A stretch of 36,349 nucleotides of DNA from Candidatus Auribacterota bacterium (GTDB lineage: Bacteria; Auribacterota; Tritonobacteria; UBA1439), in assembly GCA_026392015.1 (NCBI GenBank), contig JAPLCW010000181.1:1-36349 (forward strand). Direction: 5' to 3'. The notes under the pieces are model-generated. The model made no database searches. It was not told where the DNA came from and was given only the letters and a program-made list of their open reading frames with translations. The number at the start of each line of letters is the position of its first letter. The stretch's first letter is position 1. The translations under genes were made by a program, and so were the position numbers. This document shows positions 23,939-31,971 of this stretch, piece by piece.

Positions 23939-24176
23939 CCGGTTAACAACACGACAAGAGCAGGGGCCGCTTTTATCACCCCCTCCCCGCCCTCCCCTAT
24001 CGGAGGGGGAGGAGATCAGAAACAGGGATGTCCGAATTTTAAGCCTATCACGTTTTCTTCCGTTATGTCCGTTTTTTCTCTTCCTCCCCCTTTGGAGAGG
24101 GAGGGAATAACCGGATGCAGCCGCACAAAAATGAAAGAGAACTTTTTATTATAAAACAAGAAATTGGTGTTGCCAA
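23939..24176. repeat. Intergenic region with two C/G palindromes
   Basis: Divergent space between the isomerase and endonuclease V genes. Two hairpins occur, CCTCCCCTATCGGAGGGGGAGG around 23991-24014 and CTTCCTCCCCCTTTGGAGAG extending to GGGAGGG around 24081-24105. They are of the same general kind as those at 10200, 19017 and 35460. No gene or clear promoter could be assigned. Confidence 0.55.
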
Positions 24177-24857
24177 ATGAATTACCTGAAATTGCATACC
24201 TGGAATATAGGATACGCGCGCGCAGTGGAGATCCAGGACGAGCTGAGGAAGCGCCTGATCCTTCGCGCCCCGAGGAAGGAGCCTCGCCTCATCGCGGGAG
24301 CGGACGCATCCTATCAGAAACGGGGAGATACTTTCTACGGAGCAGTGGTCGTCTTCGCTCTCGACCCCTGGCGGGTGGTGGAGCGCGCCGCGGCGTGGGG
24401 ACGTGTTTCATTTCCTTACATACCGGGGCTATTGAGCTTCCGCGAGGCGCCTGTTCTCCTCAAGGCATTCCGGAATCTTTCCTGCACGCCCGACTTGATC
24501 ATTTTCGACAGCCAGGGGATCGCGCATCCGCGCATGCTCGGCCTGGCCTCCCACATGGGTCTCTTGCTGAACACTCCGTCCATCGGGTGCGCGAAGAGCC
24601 GCCTCATCGGAGAGTATCGAGAACCGGGATTGCGGAGAAAGTGCCACACGAGACTGATGCACAACAGCGTGCGCCTGGGAACCGTGCTCCGCACGCGCGA
24701 CGGCGTGAACCCGGTCTTCGTTTCGCCGGGGCACTTGATGGATCATGAGGGTGCACTACGATGGGTGTTGAAATGCTCCTGGGGTTTCCGGCTCCCGGAA
24801 CCGACACGCCAGGCGCACATATTCGTCAACGAGCTGCGGCACTCAATGAATCGGTGA
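24177..24857 (+). CDS. nfi: Endonuclease V
   Basis: This 226-aa DNA repair nuclease cuts near deaminated bases such as inosine. Motifs are LIAGADASYQ (catalytic Asp), the strand-separation wedge FPYIPGLLSFREAPVLL (Pro-Tyr-Ile-Pro and catalytic Glu), LIIFDSQGIAHPRMLGLASH (catalytic Asp), IGCAKSRLIG, FVSPGHLMDHEGALRWVL and GFRLPEPTRQAH. The common DGQG motif reads DSQG here. Its stop codon TGA at 24855-24857 lies within the terminal repeat of the 139-bp element, so the natural C-terminus may have been altered at the last residues. Confidence 0.94.
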   Translation: MNYLKLHTWNIGYARAVEIQDELRKRLILRAPRKEPRLIAGADASYQKRGDTFYGAVVVFALDPWRVVERAAAWGRVSFPYIPGLLSFREAPVLLKAFRNLSCTPDLIIFDSQGIAHPRMLGLASHMGLLLNTPSIGCAKSRLIGEYREPGLRRKCHTRLMHNSVRLGTVLRTRDGVNPVFVSPGHLMDHEGALRWVLKCSWGFRLPEPTRQAHIFVNELRHSMNR

Positions 24858-24990
24858 CATCTTACCTAATTAGTTAGGGATGAAAATGATGTATACAAAA
24901 CATTATGACAAGCAATTTGCCCGAATAACCTTTACGAAATGTTTTCTATGAACCTCGCTGCAAATAAAGGAGTTAGGTAAGATGTCACCG
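24852..24990. mobile_element. 139-bp MITE-like inverted-repeat element, copy B
   Basis: The terminal repeats are CGGTGACATCTTACCTAA (24852-24869) and its perfect complement (24973-24990). Length equals that of copy A (3510-3648), and its reverse complement aligns with copy A throughout. The left end supplies the nfi stop codon; the right end supplies AAAGGAG and ATG for the radical SAM gene. It has the same orientation relative to its flanking genes as copy A. No coding capacity and no flanking duplication could be established by eye. Confidence 0.75.
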
Positions 24991-25791
24991 ATGAAGGTGC
25001 AGGAGAGACAGTGCCGCTCCATTCTCAGCCCCTCCGGAATCCCCGGCGCCGACTACTCGCTCAACCCTTACATCGGATGCGCGCACAACTGCGCCTACTG
25101 CTATGCGCGCTATATGCAGCGCTACTCGGGCCACAGTGAGCCCTGGGGCTCTTTCGTGGACGCCAAAGTAAACGCGCCGCAGATTCTCGTGAGACAGCTC
25201 CGGCGTACCCCCTCGAACGCGTCGATCTTCATGAGTTCCGTCACCGATCCTTATCAGCCGGCGGAGCGGCGATTCAGCATCACGCACCGCATCATCGAAA
25301 TCCTCTCCTCTCTCCCCTACCCTCTCGGCATCCACACCAAATCGGCGCTCGTCGAGCGAGATATAAGTCTCCTCCGGCGGTTCAGGGACGTCTCTGTCAC
25401 TTTTACGATTGTTACCGGAGACGAGCGCGCGGCATCCTTACTCGAGCCGGGAGCCTCCCCGGTCGCTGAACGGATACGGGTTCTCTCCGAACTTGCGCGC
25501 GCGGGGATCGGCACCTCGGTTTTTATCGGCCCCATCATCCCCTACATCACGGAAACGGGTATTCAGGATTTGCTGGGCCGCATCGCATCCGCCGGGGTGC
25601 GGCACATTATGCTTGACGATCTCCACTACCTCCCCCGACTGCAAGACCGACTATTCCCGGCGCTCCGGGCATACAACACAGGTATCACGGAGCGCTATCG
25701 CGCGATCCCCAAAGATTACTATCAACAAATAGCGCGAATTGTTCTAGAATTCTGCCGTTCACATACTATCGAATGCAGAATATTATTTTAA
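24982..25791 (+). CDS. Radical SAM protein, SplB/Rv2578c-like
   Basis: This 269-aa radical SAM protein has the cluster motif GCAHNCAYCYARYM (CX3CX2C) at about residue 33, preceded by DYSLNPYIGC. Further barrel motifs are SSVTDPYQPAERRF, LGIHTKSALVERD, VTFTIVTGDE, GIGTSVFIGPIIPYI and HIMLDDLHYL. Relatives are annotated as SPL-like or Rv2578c-family radical SAM proteins, whose substrates are mostly unknown. The start ATG at 24982, with AAAGGAG 9 nt upstream, lies in the repeat element; a second ATG at 24991 lies just outside and is probably the ancestral start. Confidence 0.88.
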   Translation: MSPMKVQERQCRSILSPSGIPGADYSLNPYIGCAHNCAYCYARYMQRYSGHSEPWGSFVDAKVNAPQILVRQLRRTPSNASIFMSSVTDPYQPAERRFSITHRIIEILSSLPYPLGIHTKSALVERDISLLRRFRDVSVTFTIVTGDERAASLLEPGASPVAERIRVLSELARAGIGTSVFIGPIIPYITETGIQDLLGRIASAGVRHIMLDDLHYLPRLQDRLFPALRAYNTGITERYRAIPKDYYQQIARIVLEFCRSHTIECRILF

Positions 25792-25796
25792 GAGTG

Positions 25797-25932
25797 GTAA
25801 CCTCGGATTTCGCGGATTAAAAAGGGGAACTGATAGGAACCACGGATGAACGCGGCAGTTTAAATGGGAGGGGGTAGCTCTGAACATTCTGCCGTTGTTT
25901 GAATCCGCGTAATCAGCGTAATCCGCGGTTAC
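25797..25932. repeat. CCGCGGATT palindromic element, copy 3
   Basis: The outer arms are GTAACCTCGGATTTCGCGGA (from about 25797) and GCGTAATCCGCGGTTAC (to 25932). Core sequence lies between, including GAACCACGGATGAACGCGG and AATCCGCGTAATCAGC. It fills the gap before the lipoprotein gene and may include its promoter. Confidence 0.7.
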
Positions 25933-25971
25933 ATCACCAGTTTTATCAGCGGTTGCAGAAAGGAGGAATGG

Positions 25972-26442
25972 ATGAAGCCGAGAACATGTCGGATGGCATG
26001 CACGCTCGCAGCCCTTTTGCTGCAGGGATGCGGATGGAAGATGGTGGAGATGCCGATACGGGTTGAGGGGCAGGTGCTCGAAGCGGACACGCGCAAGCCC
26101 GTGGAGGGAGCTATCATCGATATCTCCGATGACCGAGAGAATCTCGATCTCGCCCTCACCACCAACATTCTCACGGATCAGGAAGGAAAATTCGACACCC
26201 TCTATCGCTACAGCTATGAGAAGTGGATCTGGTTCGGGCTCCCCGTCTACTGGTTCCCGAAGACCCCTGAGCGCCTCTACGTGGAGACCTCCAAGAACGG
26301 ATTCCAGACGCGAATCAAGCAAATTGACTACCGGGCCCTTGAGACGAAGCAGGGCAAGACTGCCGTTCCCGTCGATGTCGATACGGTCCTTCTGCAGAAA
26401 AAGTTATCTGCAAAGAAATCACGACAGCGTAAAGAGGAATGA
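25972..26442 (+). CDS. Lipoprotein with carboxypeptidase-regulatory-like domain
   Basis: This 156-aa protein has a lipoprotein signal (MKPRTCRMACTLAALLLQGC; lipidated Cys about 20). The region 29-125 has the pattern of a carboxypeptidase regulatory-like/transthyretin-type beta sandwich: VEGQVLEADTRKPVEGAII, LTDQEGKFDTLYRY, LYVETSKNGFQTR. The C-terminus is basic and rich in Lys/Arg. GGAGG lies 5 nt before the ATG. The function is not known; such domains often stabilise envelope proteins or carry peptide hormones in animals. Confidence 0.75.
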   Translation: MKPRTCRMACTLAALLLQGCGWKMVEMPIRVEGQVLEADTRKPVEGAIIDISDDRENLDLALTTNILTDQEGKFDTLYRYSYEKWIWFGLPVYWFPKTPERLYVETSKNGFQTRIKQIDYRALETKQGKTAVPVDVDTVLLQKKLSAKKSRQRKEE

Positions 26443-26508
26443 GAATGGGACCGGGGAGATGGGATAATTCTGTATGCTTGACTCTTCTGCTTATAAATAG
26501 ATTTAAAA

Positions 26509-26532
26509 GTCAAGGATAAAGATTTGACCCCG
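26509..26532. repeat. GGGGTCAAATCTTTATCC-type repeat, inverted copy
   Basis: On the minus strand this reads GGGGTCAAATCTTTATCCTT. The same string occurs on the plus strand at 13928-13947, and a shorter match at 12150-12165 in the exported-protein leaders. It resembles the imperfect palindromes associated with REP-type tyrosine transposases, but no such transposase is in the window. Confidence 0.55.
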
Positions 26533-26546
26533 AGTCATGGACATGT

Positions 26547-27557
26547 ATGAAAAAGAAACTGTTCCCCGTCGGCAAGCTGCCCGCGTCAAGCCTCAAGAAG
26601 CAGCTCGCGCGGATCGGGCCGGGAGGCTCTCGCATGCTCATCGGACCGCGCTACGGTGAGGACGCCACCGTGATCGACATGGGCGACCGGTTGCTGGTCT
26701 GTTCCTGCGATCCGATTACCCTCGCCACTCGCCGGATCGGCCGCTATGCGGTCCAGGTCAATGCGAACGATATCGCCGTCATGGGCGCGCGTCCGCGCTG
26801 GTTCTGGGCAACGCTCCTGCTCCCGGAAGGAGAGAGCGATGAGGCGCTCGTGAATTCTCTCTTCTCGGATTTGCGGGCGGAATGCGCGGAACTGGGTATA
26901 GACATGTGCGGCGGCCATACGGAGATCACCGCAGGTCTCACCCGGCCGATCATCGCGGGCTTCATGGCGGGGGAGACGACTCGGGAAAAGCTGATCGACA
27001 AGAGGGGAATCCAGCCCGGCGACGAAATCATTCTCACCCGCGGGATCGCCATCGAGGGGACCGCGACGATCGCTGCCGAGCACGCCGGAAAACTCAGGGG
27101 GCTTGACCCCAAGATAATCCGCCGGGGGGAGAATCTGATCCGCACCCCCGGCATAAGCGTCGTCCGCGAGGCGATGCTCGCGGTCGAATCAGGCGAGGTG
27201 CACGGCATGCACGATCCCACGGAGGGAGGTCTTGCCACAGGCTTGAAAGAGCTGGCGGAAACAGCCGGATTGGGGATGGAGATCGAGGCGGACCAGATCG
27301 CAATAGTTCCCGAAACAAAGGCGATCTGCGCTCATCTCAAACTCGATCCGATGGGGCTCCTCGCCTCAGGATCGCTCATTATCGTCGCAGGGCGCGAAAG
27401 CGCGGAGAGAATTCTCGCGGCGTACCGGAAGAGCGCCGTCGCGGCGAGCCTCATCGGCAGGATGCGGGAGCGCGGAACGGGTCTCTTCCTCAAGAGAGGG
27501 AAGAGTCGCATCCATCTTCCCGAGTTCGCAAGAGACGAAATTACGAGGGTGGTATGA
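26547..27557 (+). CDS. HypE-like AIR synthase-family protein
   Basis: This 336-aa protein has AIR synthase N- and C-terminal domains (PurM/HypE/SelD fold). Motifs are GPRYGEDATVIDMGDRLLVCSCDP, YAVQVNANDIAVMGARPRWF, CGGHTEITAGLTRPIIAGF, PGDEIILTRGIAIEGTATIA and GMHDPTEGGLATGLKELAE. HypE proper ends in a conserved Cys that is carbamoylated and dehydrated for hydrogenase cyanide ligands; this protein ends TRVV and no hyp genes are adjacent. A separate ATP-dependent role is therefore more likely. It is translationally coupled to the Nudix gene by an ATGA overlap. Confidence 0.82.
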   Translation: MKKKLFPVGKLPASSLKKQLARIGPGGSRMLIGPRYGEDATVIDMGDRLLVCSCDPITLATRRIGRYAVQVNANDIAVMGARPRWFWATLLLPEGESDEALVNSLFSDLRAECAELGIDMCGGHTEITAGLTRPIIAGFMAGETTREKLIDKRGIQPGDEIILTRGIAIEGTATIAAEHAGKLRGLDPKIIRRGENLIRTPGISVVREAMLAVESGEVHGMHDPTEGGLATGLKELAETAGLGMEIEADQIAIVPETKAICAHLKLDPMGLLASGSLIIVAGRESAERILAAYRKSAVAASLIGRMRERGTGLFLKRGKSRIHLPEFARDEITRVV

Positions 27558-28126
27558 AAACGCGAATAATAGTCAGGAAGGCGCCCATGGAAAAATTTTG
27601 CATGAGCTGCGGCTCGCGGCTTGTGAGGAGGGATCACGAGGGGAAGGAGCGTCCATTGTGCGAGAAATGCGGCTGGGTTTACTTCAAAAATCCCGCCTGC
27701 GCCTCCGCCGTCGCGATTGTGAAGGATGGAAAGTTGGTGCTCGTCAAGCGCGGCGTTCCGCCGCACAGGGGCTCCTGGTGCCTTCCGTCCGGTTTTGAGG
27801 AGTACGATGAAAGCCCTGAGGAAACCGCCGTGCGGGAGGCGAAGGAGGAGACGAACCTCGACATCAGACTGCTCGGTCTCTATAAAACATATTTCAGCGA
27901 TTCCCACCCCGGGAAAAACACCGTTGTCCACGTGTACCTTGCCGAAGCGGTCGGCGGCGAGATGAAGCCCGGTGATGACGCCACTGATGTGGGCGCCTTC
28001 CCCCTCGATGACCTTCCGGCGAAGATAGCCTTCCGCGCCCATCTCGAAATAATCGAGCAGATCAGGAAGAGAGAGCGAAAATCTTCTCTGTCGGCAGAGG
28101 CGATCCGCCCGGAGGGCGCGCGATGA
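27554..28126 (+). CDS. Zinc-ribbon Nudix hydrolase
   Basis: This 190-aa protein has an N-terminal zinc ribbon, CMSCG and CEKCG (about residues 16-40), as in NADH pyrophosphatase-type proteins. The Nudix box is GFEEYDESPEETAVREAKEE (about 80-99), matching GX5EX7REUXEEXGU apart from the final Gly/Thr position. It would hydrolyse a nucleoside diphosphate derivative such as an ADP-sugar or NADH; the substrate is not determined. The start overlaps the HypE-like stop as ATGA; a second Met 11 codons in is an alternative. Confidence 0.88.
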   Translation: MKTRIIVRKAPMEKFCMSCGSRLVRRDHEGKERPLCEKCGWVYFKNPACASAVAIVKDGKLVLVKRGVPPHRGSWCLPSGFEEYDESPEETAVREAKEETNLDIRLLGLYKTYFSDSHPGKNTVVHVYLAEAVGGEMKPGDDATDVGAFPLDDLPAKIAFRAHLEIIEQIRKRERKSSLSAEAIRPEGAR

Positions 28127-29181
28127 GAAAGATCCGCGTTGCCGTCATCATGGGGGGGCGCACGGCCGAGCATGCAATTTCGCTTGCCACGGGGAGCATG
28201 GTGCTCAGCCAGATCGACAGAAGAAAATATGCCGTCACTCCGGTGATCATCAGCCGCGCCGGACGCTGGAGCGTTCCGACCGCCTCGGGGCGGCGGGGCC
28301 GCTTCCTCCCGGTCGGCGCTGCTCTCTCCCGGTTGTTGAAAAGCCGCATCGACTGCGTATTCATCGCCATGCACGGCCCCTACGGAGAGGACGGAACAAT
28401 CCAGGGCATGATGGAGATGCTCGACCTCCCCTACACCGGTTCGGATGTCTGTGCGAGCGCGCTTGCCATGGACAAGGCAAAGGCGAAGGAGGTATACCAC
28501 GCATGGAAAATCCCCACGCCCCCCTCACTCATCATAGAGGACCGGGACTGGAGACAGCACAGAGCGGCCTGCCTCTCCCGCATCCGTAGACAGATCGGTT
28601 ATCCACTCGTCCTGAAGCCGGTGAGGCTCGGCTCGAGTGTGGGCATTTTTATCTGCAAGAATCCGCGCGCGCTCATGAAGAAACTGCCCTCATCGCTCGC
28701 CTATGGCGGCAGGGTTCTCGTGGAAAAGTTCACCCGAGGACGTGAGGTCACCTGTGCGGTACTCGATACCCCGGGGGGGGAAGCGCCGATCGCCCTCCCG
28801 CCAACCGAGATCATACCCAGGACACGCGCCTACTTCGACTACCACGCGAAGTACACGCCCGGGGCGAGCATTGAGATCACCCCTGCCCGGATCGGTCCTG
28901 CGATGACGCGCAAAGTGCAGAACCTCGCCCTCAAGGTCCACGTGGCGCTGGGCTGCTCGGGAATGTCGCGTACCGATCTGATCATGAAGGGGAAGAGACT
29001 CTATGTCCTTGAGACGAACACCATCCCGGGCATGACGAGAACATCCCTCCTGCCTCAAGCGGCGCGTGCTCACGGCTTGAACTTTCCGCAGTTGCTTGAT
29101 AGAATCATTTCCGTGGCAATGGAATCTCATCGGAAGAGGCGCCTCTACAACAGGGTAAGGGAAGGGGGCCGCACAAGGTGA
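28123..29181 (+). CDS. ddl: D-alanine--D-alanine ligase
   Basis: This 352-aa ATP-grasp enzyme makes D-Ala-D-Ala for peptidoglycan. Motifs are VIMGGRTAEHAISLATGSMV, IAMHGPYGEDGTIQGMMEML, YTGSDVCASALAMDKAKAKE, YPLVLKPVRLGSSVGI, FDYHAKYTPG and LETNTIPGMTRTSLLPQAA. The start overlaps the Nudix stop (ATGA) and has GGAGG upstream. It is the third gene of a tightly coupled operon. A murein ligase here argues for a peptidoglycan-containing cell. The motif order and length (about 310-360 in the family) are normal. Confidence 0.92.
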   Translation: MRKIRVAVIMGGRTAEHAISLATGSMVLSQIDRRKYAVTPVIISRAGRWSVPTASGRRGRFLPVGAALSRLLKSRIDCVFIAMHGPYGEDGTIQGMMEMLDLPYTGSDVCASALAMDKAKAKEVYHAWKIPTPPSLIIEDRDWRQHRAACLSRIRRQIGYPLVLKPVRLGSSVGIFICKNPRALMKKLPSSLAYGGRVLVEKFTRGREVTCAVLDTPGGEAPIALPPTEIIPRTRAYFDYHAKYTPGASIEITPARIGPAMTRKVQNLALKVHVALGCSGMSRTDLIMKGKRLYVLETNTIPGMTRTSLLPQAARAHGLNFPQLLDRIISVAMESHRKRRLYNRVREGGRTR

Positions 29182-29201
29182 GATTTGGAAAGCGGGAGCC
29201 T

Positions 29202-29411
29202 ATGCGTCGACTGACTGCCTTTTTCGTAACTGCACTCTCTCTCGGAGCCGTGTGTCTCGCCCAATCCACCGAACCGGTGGGGCCGAGCGGCTGGACAACA
29301 CGCAACTGGATAGGATTCACCGTCCAGATCTCTCTTTTCGTGCTCGCCGTTCTCGGTGTCTACAAACTCGCCGACTGGAAGGACGACGATAGCCAGGATC
29401 CGAATCCATAA
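29202..29411 (+). CDS. Small secreted or membrane protein of unknown function
   Basis: This 69-aa protein has an N-terminal signal-like segment (MRRLTAFFVTALSLGAVCLA), a short extracytoplasmic stretch (QSTEPVGPSGWTTRNW), a second hydrophobic helix (IGFTVQISLFVLAVLGVYKL) and an acidic tail. I chose the ATG at 29202, with CGGGAG just upstream; a GTG at 29178 overlapping the ddl stop is possible. It is probably co-transcribed with ddl. I do not recognise the family. Confidence 0.6.
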   Translation: MRRLTAFFVTALSLGAVCLAQSTEPVGPSGWTTRNWIGFTVQISLFVLAVLGVYKLADWKDDDSQDPNP

Positions 29412-29432
29412 GCCGGCTGCATAAATATTCCG

Positions 29433-30128
29433 CTATTCCACAAGCATCCGGAACGGGTCGGCGATGAGCAGCACCCCCATCACAATAAGAACAATCCCGC
29501 ACACCACAGAGAATATCTTGACGAATCTTGCGAGACTGCCGAGGCGCGCCACCATGCGGTCGATGAGGAGCGCTGAAGCGAAGATCGGAACGGCAAGGCC
29601 GAGCGAGTAGAGGACGAGCAATACGATCCCCGCGGCGAGTGTTTCGGACGCGCTCGCGTACACAAGGATCGAGCCGAGGATCGGCCCGACGCAGGGGGTC
29701 CAGCCGGCCGCAAACGCCGCACCCACGAGCACGGAACCGGCATACCCCGCAGGCTTCGAGCGCAGGTGCAGCCTCCGCTCCCTCTCCATGAAAGCAACCT
29801 TCACTCCGAAAAGAAGGTAGCAGCCGAAGCCGATGATGAGTATCCCCCCCCCCATTCTCAGCCAGGAGCGATATGCGGAGAGCAGTCTCCCAAAATAAGT
29901 GATCGAGGCGCCGAGCAGGATGAACACAATGGAGAAGCCGACGATAAAGCAGAGCGTGTTGAGAACAATCGTTTTCCTCGGCCCGTGCGCAACCGAGAGC
30001 TCGCTGAACGAGAGGCCGCTGATAAAGGAGAGGTACGCGGGGAGGAGCGGCAGGAAACATGGGGTAAAAAATGTGCTCACGCCGGCGAAAAATGCCAGCC
30101 CCATGTCGGTCAATGAGTTACCCATCAT
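29433..30128 (-). CDS. CcdA/DsbD-type cytochrome c biogenesis membrane protein
   Basis: This 231-aa polytopic protein has about six membrane segments. The paired cysteines lie in FFTPCFLPLLPAYLSF and GWTPCVGPILGSIL, the classical CcdA pattern. It carries electrons from cytoplasmic thioredoxin across the membrane to extracytoplasmic partners. It overlaps the thioredoxin-like gene by 4 nt (ATGA), so that protein is its likely acceptor. No cytochrome c genes are close by. Confidence 0.9.
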   Translation of the reverse strand: MMGNSLTDMGLAFFAGVSTFFTPCFLPLLPAYLSFISGLSFSELSVAHGPRKTIVLNTLCFIVGFSIVFILLGASITYFGRLLSAYRSWLRMGGGILIIGFGCYLLFGVKVAFMERERRLHLRSKPAGYAGSVLVGAAFAAGWTPCVGPILGSILVYASASETLAAGIVLLVLYSLGLAVPIFASALLIDRMVARLGSLARFVKIFSVVCGIVLIVMGVLLIADPFRMLVE

Positions 30129-30559
30129 CCACCTTTTGCCTTGTTGAGCGCCTTCTGCATTTCGGCGCGGAACGGCTCCGCGTCGCGGAACCCGATGACC
30201 TTGTTGATGACCTTGCCCTCACTGTCCATAAAGACAATCGTCGGCAACCCCATCACGCCATACTGCCGAGAGAGCATAGGATCCTCCGTGACGTCAACCT
30301 TGACCGATATAAACCGATCGGCGAGTTCCTGGACCGCGGGATTCGCGTAGGTCTTCTGCTCCAGCACCCTGCACCAGCCGCAGCGATCGGAAAAGAAAGA
30401 AACCATCATCGGCTTCTTCGATTCCCGCGCGAGCCGCTTCGCCTCGGAGAATGAAGAAACCCATTTGATACGGCCTTTCTCCACCCCCTTCGCGTCCTTC
30501 TCCCCGCAACACGGCAACACGAAGAGCGCGATGAACAGCACTGCGGTCAATCCTCTCAT
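30125..30559 (-). CDS. Exported thioredoxin-like protein
   Basis: This 144-aa protein has a signal segment MRGLTAVLFIALFVLPCCGE, possibly a lipoprotein signal though the -2/-1 residues (Pro-Cys) are atypical. The thioredoxin fold has its active site in SFFSDRCGWCRVLEQKTY (CGWC) and the cis-Pro in YGVMGLPTIVFMDSEGKV. It is likely the periplasmic partner of the CcdA-like protein encoded next, together forming a DsbD-like reducing pathway. Confidence 0.9.
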   Translation of the reverse strand: MRGLTAVLFIALFVLPCCGEKDAKGVEKGRIKWVSSFSEAKRLARESKKPMMVSFFSDRCGWCRVLEQKTYANPAVQELADRFISVKVDVTEDPMLSRQYGVMGLPTIVFMDSEGKVINKVIGFRDAEPFRAEMQKALNKAKGG

Positions 30560-30637
30560 TTCTTACTCCTCTCTGATCATTTGATACGACATTCTTCTCG
30601 CGACCCTACGGAACCGCGCTGCCGCGCTCCCCCCTCC

Positions 30638-31084
30638 TCACGTACCCTCCTCAACCTCGAGCACACCGTGGGGGCTGTTCACTTCCTCATTGCGCGATCT
30701 CACACTGCGGGAGAGCTGGTCTGCGATACGCGAGACACGTGCCACCTTCTCCTCAATGGCGAGGCCGAGCCGCACAAGCTCCGCCATGATGAAACACACA
30801 ACAAAACTGAATACGCCGAGGATCAAAGCCTCCACTGGGGGCACACTATATTGCCCGTCGCGTGAGTGCAGGAGAAGCACCGAGCCAAAGAGGGCGCCCA
30901 GACCAATGAGCTTGAGTAGAACCACCGATGCCCGCAGCAACAGGAATTGCGGCCTTACGCCGGGGGTCTTCTCTTCTGCCTGATAGAAACATCCATCGCA
31001 TAGAATTCGCCCATCGTCCGATTCATATCTGACTGCCTCATCGGAAAGATCTCGGCCGCAACCTGCGCACTGTATAGAATCCAT
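30638..31084 (-). CDS. Zinc-ribbon membrane protein
   Basis: This 148-aa protein starts with a zinc-binding motif, CAGCG and CDGCF (residues 6-10 and 29-33). Two hydrophobic helices follow, at about 53-70 (VVLLKLIGLGALFGSVLLL) and 85-103 (ALILGVFSFVVCFIMAEL). The C-terminal part is charged and helical (SRIADQLSRSVRSRNEEVN). No family is recognised; a small membrane protein with a cytosolic Zn knuckle is all that can be said. Confidence 0.65.
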   Translation of the reverse strand: MDSIQCAGCGRDLSDEAVRYESDDGRILCDGCFYQAEEKTPGVRPQFLLLRASVVLLKLIGLGALFGSVLLLHSRDGQYSVPPVEALILGVFSFVVCFIMAELVRLGLAIEEKVARVSRIADQLSRSVRSRNEEVNSPHGVLEVEEGT

Positions 31085-31133
31085 CCTCGCCCTGTTCTAT
31101 CTTTTTGCCATTCATCTATTGCAGCTACTCAGG

Positions 31134-31303
31134 CAGTCAGAAGTCAGGAGCCAGAACCCAGAATGGATCGCGAATACGCTTCCAGTAGCTTACTGACCTC
31201 TCAGAGTAACTGCATTAACTCGGAAACATCGCCGTAGCCCAGGTCCTTAAACGTCGTCGCCGGCGTCCTCATTCTCACTCCTGGCTCCCGACTTCTGGCT
31301 CTT
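31134..31303. repeat. Inverted-repeat intergenic element (CAGAAGTCAGGAGCCAG type)
   Basis: The left arm (from 31134) contains CAGAAGTCAGGAGCCAGAAC. The right arm (to 31303) is its imperfect complement, with CTCCTGGCTCCCGACTTCTG. The 30-bp arms enclose about 110 bp of non-coding sequence. It lies between the zinc-ribbon and lipoprotein genes, and no target-site duplication was evident. Confidence 0.65.
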
Positions 31304-31312
31304 GGACAGTTA

Positions 31313-31960
31313 CTATCTATCTATGATTGACAGGGGTTGGGCCTTCTTCTGGTCGAGGACCTCCAATTTGCCCTTCAGTTGTTCGAGGAGCTGGCGCATT
31401 CCCCTCCTCGCCACCTCGTGCGGCAGTCCTTCTTCGTCCATTTTAATGCTCCCCTTCCAGACCAGCTCGGCGGTGACGCTATCCACCATACGAATATCGG
31501 CGATCACCCGTGAGTTCTCGTGCATCCTGTACTTGTAAATAGACATCTCCCGAACCTGCCCCACGACCAACGCGTCAGCCTTGAGGAGCGCTCCGACACG
31601 CGACACTTCCTTCGGGGTGAGCAATCCCCACACCTTCTCCCCTCTCCTTTTGAAAAACGTTGCTATCTTATCCGGGGGGATCACTATGAATGTCGCCTGC
31701 TTCTTTAGTTCATCGGCGATCACGTCGCTCATAATCTTGCCGTTGTCCTTCGTTATCTTGTGGGGAACGCCCATCACCACCTTTTCGTTGCGGGTTACAA
31801 TGTACTCGCCGAACGGGATGATCGCCACCTTGCGGAGTTTCTCATACTGATCAAATGCGGGCAGGGTCTGGAGCCGCACCACATTCTCATTGATCCCCGT
31901 GACACAGCCGCCGAGACACAGAAGCCAGAGCAATGCCCGGTATCGTCCGATTCTCTCCAT
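31313..31960 (-). CDS. Lipoprotein, possibly GNA1162/CsgG-like
   Basis: This 215-aa protein has a lipoprotein signal (MERIGRYRALLWLLCLGGC). The mature region has the pattern of outer-membrane-associated lipoproteins with a CsgG/GNA1162-like alpha-beta core: RKVAIIPFGEY, MSDVIADELKKQATFIVIPP, KEVSRVGALLKADALVVGQV and ADIRMVDSVTAELVWKGSI. I chose the ATG at 31960, with GGGGGA upstream; an in-frame ATG at 31975 overlaps the preceding gene. It follows another lipoprotein gene at the end of the ribosomal operon. The assignment is by pattern only. Confidence 0.7.
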   Translation of the reverse strand: MERIGRYRALLWLLCLGGCVTGINENVVRLQTLPAFDQYEKLRKVAIIPFGEYIVTRNEKVVMGVPHKITKDNGKIMSDVIADELKKQATFIVIPPDKIATFFKRRGEKVWGLLTPKEVSRVGALLKADALVVGQVREMSIYKYRMHENSRVIADIRMVDSVTAELVWKGSIKMDEEGLPHEVARRGMRQLLEQLKGKLEVLDQKKAQPLSIIDR

Positions 31961-31971
31961 AGATTCCCCCT

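Noticed and set aside
26547..27557. Genuine hydrogenase maturation protein HypE
   Set aside because: The essential C-terminal Cys is missing (ends TRVV) and no other hyp genes are adjacent, so only a HypE-like call is supported.
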